Assembly (NCBI GenBank): GCA_050618055.1 | Contig: JBNLVK010000061.1 | Span: 1-64,000, forward strand | Direction of reading: 5' to 3' | DNA length: 64,000 nt | Source of the DNA: CALDCK01 sp050618055 | GTDB taxonomy: Bacteria > Myxococcota_A > UBA9160 > SMWR01 | In this document: positions 62,551-64,000 of the stretch, piece by piece | Position numbering within the stretch: position 1 is the stretch's first letter | How the letters are laid out: the number at the start of each line of letters is the position of its first letter | Translations under genes and position numbers: made by a program | The notes under the pieces: model-generated | Told to the model about the DNA's origin: nothing | What the model saw: only the letters and a program-made list of their open reading frames with translations | Database searches by the model: none

Positions 62551-63633
62551 CTACGGGCGGACCACGTAGAAGGCGTTCACCGGGTGGCCCAGGTCGAGCA
62601 CCTCGAAGCTGCGGAAGCCGGCCTCCTCGGTCATGCGCCGGGCCAGCTCCTCGTGCAGGCCGAGCGTGCCCAGACCCAGCCCGCCGGGCTCCGACAGCGC
62701 CGACGACATGCAGGTCAGCACGCTCGTCCCGTACATCATGGCGGCCATCGGGTTCTTCTCGACGTTGGCCTCGTAGCCGTCCTTGGCCTTGATGTCCGCG
62801 ATCAGCCACACGCCGTCGTCGGCGATGGCGGCGCGGATCTGCTTCATCACCGACGCGGGATCGGTCATGTCGTGCAGGCAGTCGAAGGTCGTGACCAGGG
62901 CGAAGCGTCCGTCGGAAGGCAGCGGCTCCTGCCGCGCGTCGTGGAAGTGGACGTTCTCGACGCCCGCCTCCTTGCGGTTCGCCTCGGCGCGGTCCAGCGC
63001 GTGGCGCGAGATGTCGTAGCCGTGGAACTCGGCCTTCGGAAACGCGCGCGCCATCTCGACGAGCGCCACGCCGCCGCCGCAGCCGACGTCGGCCGCGCGG
63101 CCGCCGGCCTCGAGCGCGGCCACCACTCCTTCCACGCGCGGCAGCGCCATCGGCACCAGCAGCGCCCGGTACCAGGGTGCGAAGCCGCGCTCCACGCCGC
63201 GCGCGCCCTCGGGACCGAAGGCGTCGTAGTCGAGCCCCACGCCGGTGCGGAAGGCCTCGGGCAGCTTGTCCACCACCTGGAGCGTCTGCGGCAGCGAGCT
63301 GAACATGCCGCAGCCGAAGGCCGGGTGGCTCTCGTCGGCCAGCACCGCCGCGCCCTCGGCGGACAGGCCGAAGCGACCGTCGCCGGCATAGTCGAGCACG
63401 CCGGCCGCCCCCTGGGCGTGCAGCCACTCGCGCAGCCAGCGCTCGTCCAGACCGGTGGCGGCGGCCAGCTCCTGGCTGGTCACCGGCTTCCCCTGGTCGG
63501 CCAGCGCCCGGTACAGGCCCAGCCGGTCGCCCAGGCTGATCATGGCCGACGTCATGGCGCCTTCCAGCGCACCGAAGACGTGCTTCGAGAACTGCTTCAG
63601 CCGGTCCGGGTCGAGGGAGGGTCGGGTGGTCAT
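62551..63633 (-). CDS. SAM-dependent methyltransferase with N-terminal winged helix
   Basis: 360 residues. A winged-helix-like domain (about 15-95, with T-G-L-D-E-R-W-L-R-E-W-L) is followed by the SAM fold: D-V-G-C-G-G-G near 188, D-I-S near 210, T-F-D-C-L-H-D near 247. It resembles the Methyltransf_25 proteins of actinobacteria and proteobacteria. The ATG overlaps the tmk stop by four bases. Substrate unknown. Confidence 0.86.
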   Translation of the reverse strand: MTTRPSLDPDRLKQFSKHVFGALEGAMTSAMISLGDRLGLYRALADQGKPVTSQELAAATGLDERWLREWLHAQGAAGVLDYAGDGRFGLSAEGAAVLADESHPAFGCGMFSSLPQTLQVVDKLPEAFRTGVGLDYDAFGPEGARGVERGFAPWYRALLVPMALPRVEGVVAALEAGGRAADVGCGGGVALVEMARAFPKAEFHGYDISRHALDRAEANRKEAGVENVHFHDARQEPLPSDGRFALVTTFDCLHDMTDPASVMKQIRAAIADDGVWLIADIKAKDGYEANVEKNPMAAMMYGTSVLTCMSSALSEPGGLGLGTLGLHEELARRMTEEAGFRSFEVLDLGHPVNAFYVVRP

Positions 63634-64000
63634 GGGGTCTCCGCGAGCAGGGGTTCGAGGTGCTCCAGTGTCTCGCGGCGCACTGCCTCCTCGCTACCCC
63701 CGCCGTCGATGCGCGCGATCCAGGGCCGGTCGACGGCGGCGAAGATCTCGGCCACCCGCGCCAGGAACTCCTCCTGCTCGAAGCCCGGCTCCACGGCCGT
63801 GCCGCGGTCGCGCACCCGCTGCATGCCCAGCGAAGGCTCCACCACGTACAGCAGCGCCAGGTCGGGCACGCGGAAGCGCTCCTCGTTCTCCCGCAGGATC
63901 TCACGCCAGTCGAGCCCCCGGGCCCCCTGGTAGGCGACGGTGGACAGGAAGTAGCGGTCGGTCACGACGGTGCGGCCCGCCGCGAGGGCCGGCAGCACCT
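63630..64000 (-). CDS. tmk: Thymidylate kinase, 3' part (cut by window end)
   Basis: About 123 C-terminal residues; the gene continues beyond 64000. D-R-Y-F-L-S-T-V-A-Y-Q-G-A is the dTMP-binding motif of bacterial Tmk, followed by P-D-L-A-L-L-Y-V-V-E-P and the R-D-R-G LID. It makes dTDP from dTMP. The stop overlaps the methyltransferase start. Confidence 0.9.
   Translation of the reverse strand, partial: VLPALAAGRTVVTDRYFLSTVAYQGARGLDWREILRENEERFRVPDLALLYVVEPSLGMQRVRDRGTAVEPGFEQEEFLARVAEIFAAVDRPWIARIDGGGSEEAVRRETLEHLEPLLAETP

Overview
This is 64 kb of a very GC-rich (roughly 70% or more) bacterial chromosome, densely packed with genes on both strands and with GTG and TTG starts common. The gene set indicates a Gram-negative, deltaproteobacterial-type organism (Myxococcota, Desulfobacterota or Binatota-like; this placement is inference). 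Supporting genes include a GspA/GspB secretion pair, a SurA-like chaperone, glutathione synthetase, many lipoproteins, a PEP-CTERM protein, Lys/Arg/Ala-rich histone-like proteins and LLM (F420/FMN-type) oxidoreductases. I see no rRNA, tRNA, CRISPR array, phage or insertion sequence. No gene-free stretch exceeds 300 bases.

Layout. 0-10 kb: a histone-like protein with a phased repeat array upstream, glutathione synthetase, penicillin-binding protein 1A, an alpha/beta hydrolase diverging from a Nudix hydrolase, an LLM oxidoreductase, rhomboid protease plus DUF4097 protein, and a VOC/CmcJ pair. 10-18 kb: GspB and GspA, type II pantothenate kinase, a large AMIN-domain envelope protein, then a coupled minus-strand set of two ArsA-type ATPases and a metal-receptor protein. 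18-28 kb: a small zinc ribbon, a second LLM enzyme coupled to a hotdog thioesterase, membrane proteins, an acyl-CoA ligase, lipoproteins, an unusual sulfatase-fold lipoprotein, a DUF420 protein, pyrE and an acyl-CoA dehydrogenase. 28-34 kb: a PEP-CTERM serine protease, a 42-residue basic protein ahead of tgt, RNase H, nitroreductase, an EVE protein, a membrane-fused SDR and a PF10118-type protein.

34-44 kb: a coupled operon of a secreted PIMT lipoprotein and three GT-C-type membrane glycosyltransferases, a monofunctional transglycosylase, a methyltransferase, a VOC protein, rlmE and a stand-alone rplC. 44-54 kb: a second histone-like protein, mfd interrupted by an in-frame TAG, an epoxide-hydrolase-like enzyme, an AhpD-like protein, a MocR regulator with repeat operators, and a fourth GT-C enzyme carrying a beta-sandwich domain. 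54-64 kb: SurA-like PPIase, uvrA, two SGNH hydrolases around a TPR membrane protein, a SAM methyltransferase and the 3' part of tmk.

Shared themes are envelope building (PBP1A, MtgA, four GT-C enzymes, SurA, GspAB, AMIN protein), DNA maintenance (UvrA, Mfd, RNase H, histone-like proteins) and lipid or xenobiotic oxidation. Many neighbours overlap by 1-14 bases, so translational coupling appears to be a major organising principle. The strongest oddities are the nonsense codon in mfd, the solitary rplC, the phased CCGACGG array, the triple CCAATC repeats before the MocR gene, and the ArsA pair coupled to a leaderless metal receptor.
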